In this document: in pieces, positions 42,610-42,894 of the stretch | How the letters are laid out: each line of letters begins with the position of its first letter | Numbering within the stretch: the first letter of the stretch is position 1 | The notes under the pieces: model-generated | Seen by the model: only the letters and a program-made list of their open reading frames with translations | What the model was told of the DNA's origin: nothing | The model's database searches: none | Made by a program: the position numbers and the translations under genes | Source: Hofstenia miamia | Lineage: Eukaryota > Xenacoelomorpha > Acoela > Hofsteniidae | Direction of reading: 5' to 3' | Assembly: GCA_900660155.1 (NCBI GenBank) | Contig: CABFPE010001056.1 | Span: 81,712-124,605, forward strand | Length of the DNA: 42,894 nt

Positions 42610-42894
42610 TGAGTTCAGACAAGAAGAAGAAGTAATCACAACTGCAAAGCTGAAGAAAGCTCTAAAGAAGATGAAGAAGATGAAGAATTGGAAGGCGCTG
42701 GCAGAGATGAGGTACATGGGTATTGGCTGAAGAAGTTCACAAGTGTTCATGAGAGACTAGCAGTAGCATTGGAGGAGTGTGTGGTGAGTGGGTGTCCAGA
42801 GTGGATGGTAGTGGGAAGGACATTTCTGATACAGAAGGACCCAAAGAAAGGTAGTGAAGCAAGCAACTTCAGGCCAATAACATGTCTGCCAACA
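42610..42894 (+). mobile_element. R2-type non-LTR retrotransposon, second copy, cut by window end
   Basis: Same family as 40133-41660, opposite strand. The frame reads EEEVITTAKLKKALKKM and MKNWKA. A one-base loss near 42696-42699 breaks the expected P-G block, and the frame resumes with GRDEVHGYWLKKFTSVHERL, ECVVSGCPEWMVVGRTFLIQ and KDPKKGSEASNFRPITCLPT up to the window edge. This is the linker and start of the RT (P-G-x-D-x-V-x-x-Y-W-L-K and F-R-P-I-T-C-L-P). The two copies agree closely (for example ECVVSGxPEWMVVGRTFLI). The catalytic RT and endonuclease parts should lie just outside the window. Confidence 0.75.

Overview
This window is AT-rich (roughly 30% GC by eye) animal DNA. The evidence is a near-canonical histone H2A.Z, a purple acid phosphatase gene and a three-exon rhodopsin-class receptor with GT-AG introns, AATAAA polyadenylation signals, and a dense load of animal-type transposable elements. 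Nothing looks prokaryotic or viral. An AT-rich invertebrate fits well; a cnidarian such as Hydra is compatible with the base composition, but the species cannot be fixed from this sequence alone.

Host genes in order. (1) H2A.Z on +, cut by the window edge at 1-381. (2) A possible terminal exon of an unrecognised gene on +, 1551-1767, with a polyA signal. (3) A possible terminal exon of a one-helix membrane protein on -, 4697-5002, carrying one in-frame TGA. (4) An ACP7-type purple acid phosphatase on -, two exons spanning 11813-13158. (5) A decayed coding region on +, about 14480-16500, split by a hAT-family element. (6) A compact single-exon gene for a bZIP-like coiled-coil protein on +, 26319-26669, behind a relatively GC-rich promoter-like block with three copies of GTCAATCA. 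(7) The terminal exon of a C2H2 zinc-finger protein on +, 28929-29342, with one premature stop. (8) A complete 303-residue rhodopsin-class GPCR on -, 31214-32826.

Most of the remaining recognisable sequence is mobile-element debris of several lineages. There is a CR1/jockey-like LINE (1890-3660, +) and a second decayed RT (30400-31075, -). A longer L1/Tx1-like LINE spans 33693 to about 37354 (+), with APE, RT and CCHC parts and an A-tail. Three copies belong to one R2-type (REL-endonuclease) family with AAT tails (28600-28930 +, 40133-41660 -, 42610-42894 +). There is also a Penelope-like GIY-YIG remnant (5780-5940), a hAT transposase pseudogene (22216-23160, -), and an unassigned remnant on - (7981-9715). 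Non-autonomous DNA elements include a 1083-bp hAT element with an 8-bp target duplication, a 762-bp element with a TTA duplication (PIF/Harbinger-like), a 452-bp element, and a 1.57-kb foldback structure.

The host genes show no sign of forming a pathway or operon. I found no convincing multi-gene system. The most promising items are the small bZIP-like gene, the foldback structure, the hAT insertion into an open frame, and the GC-rich promoter-like block between two divergent R2-type copies.
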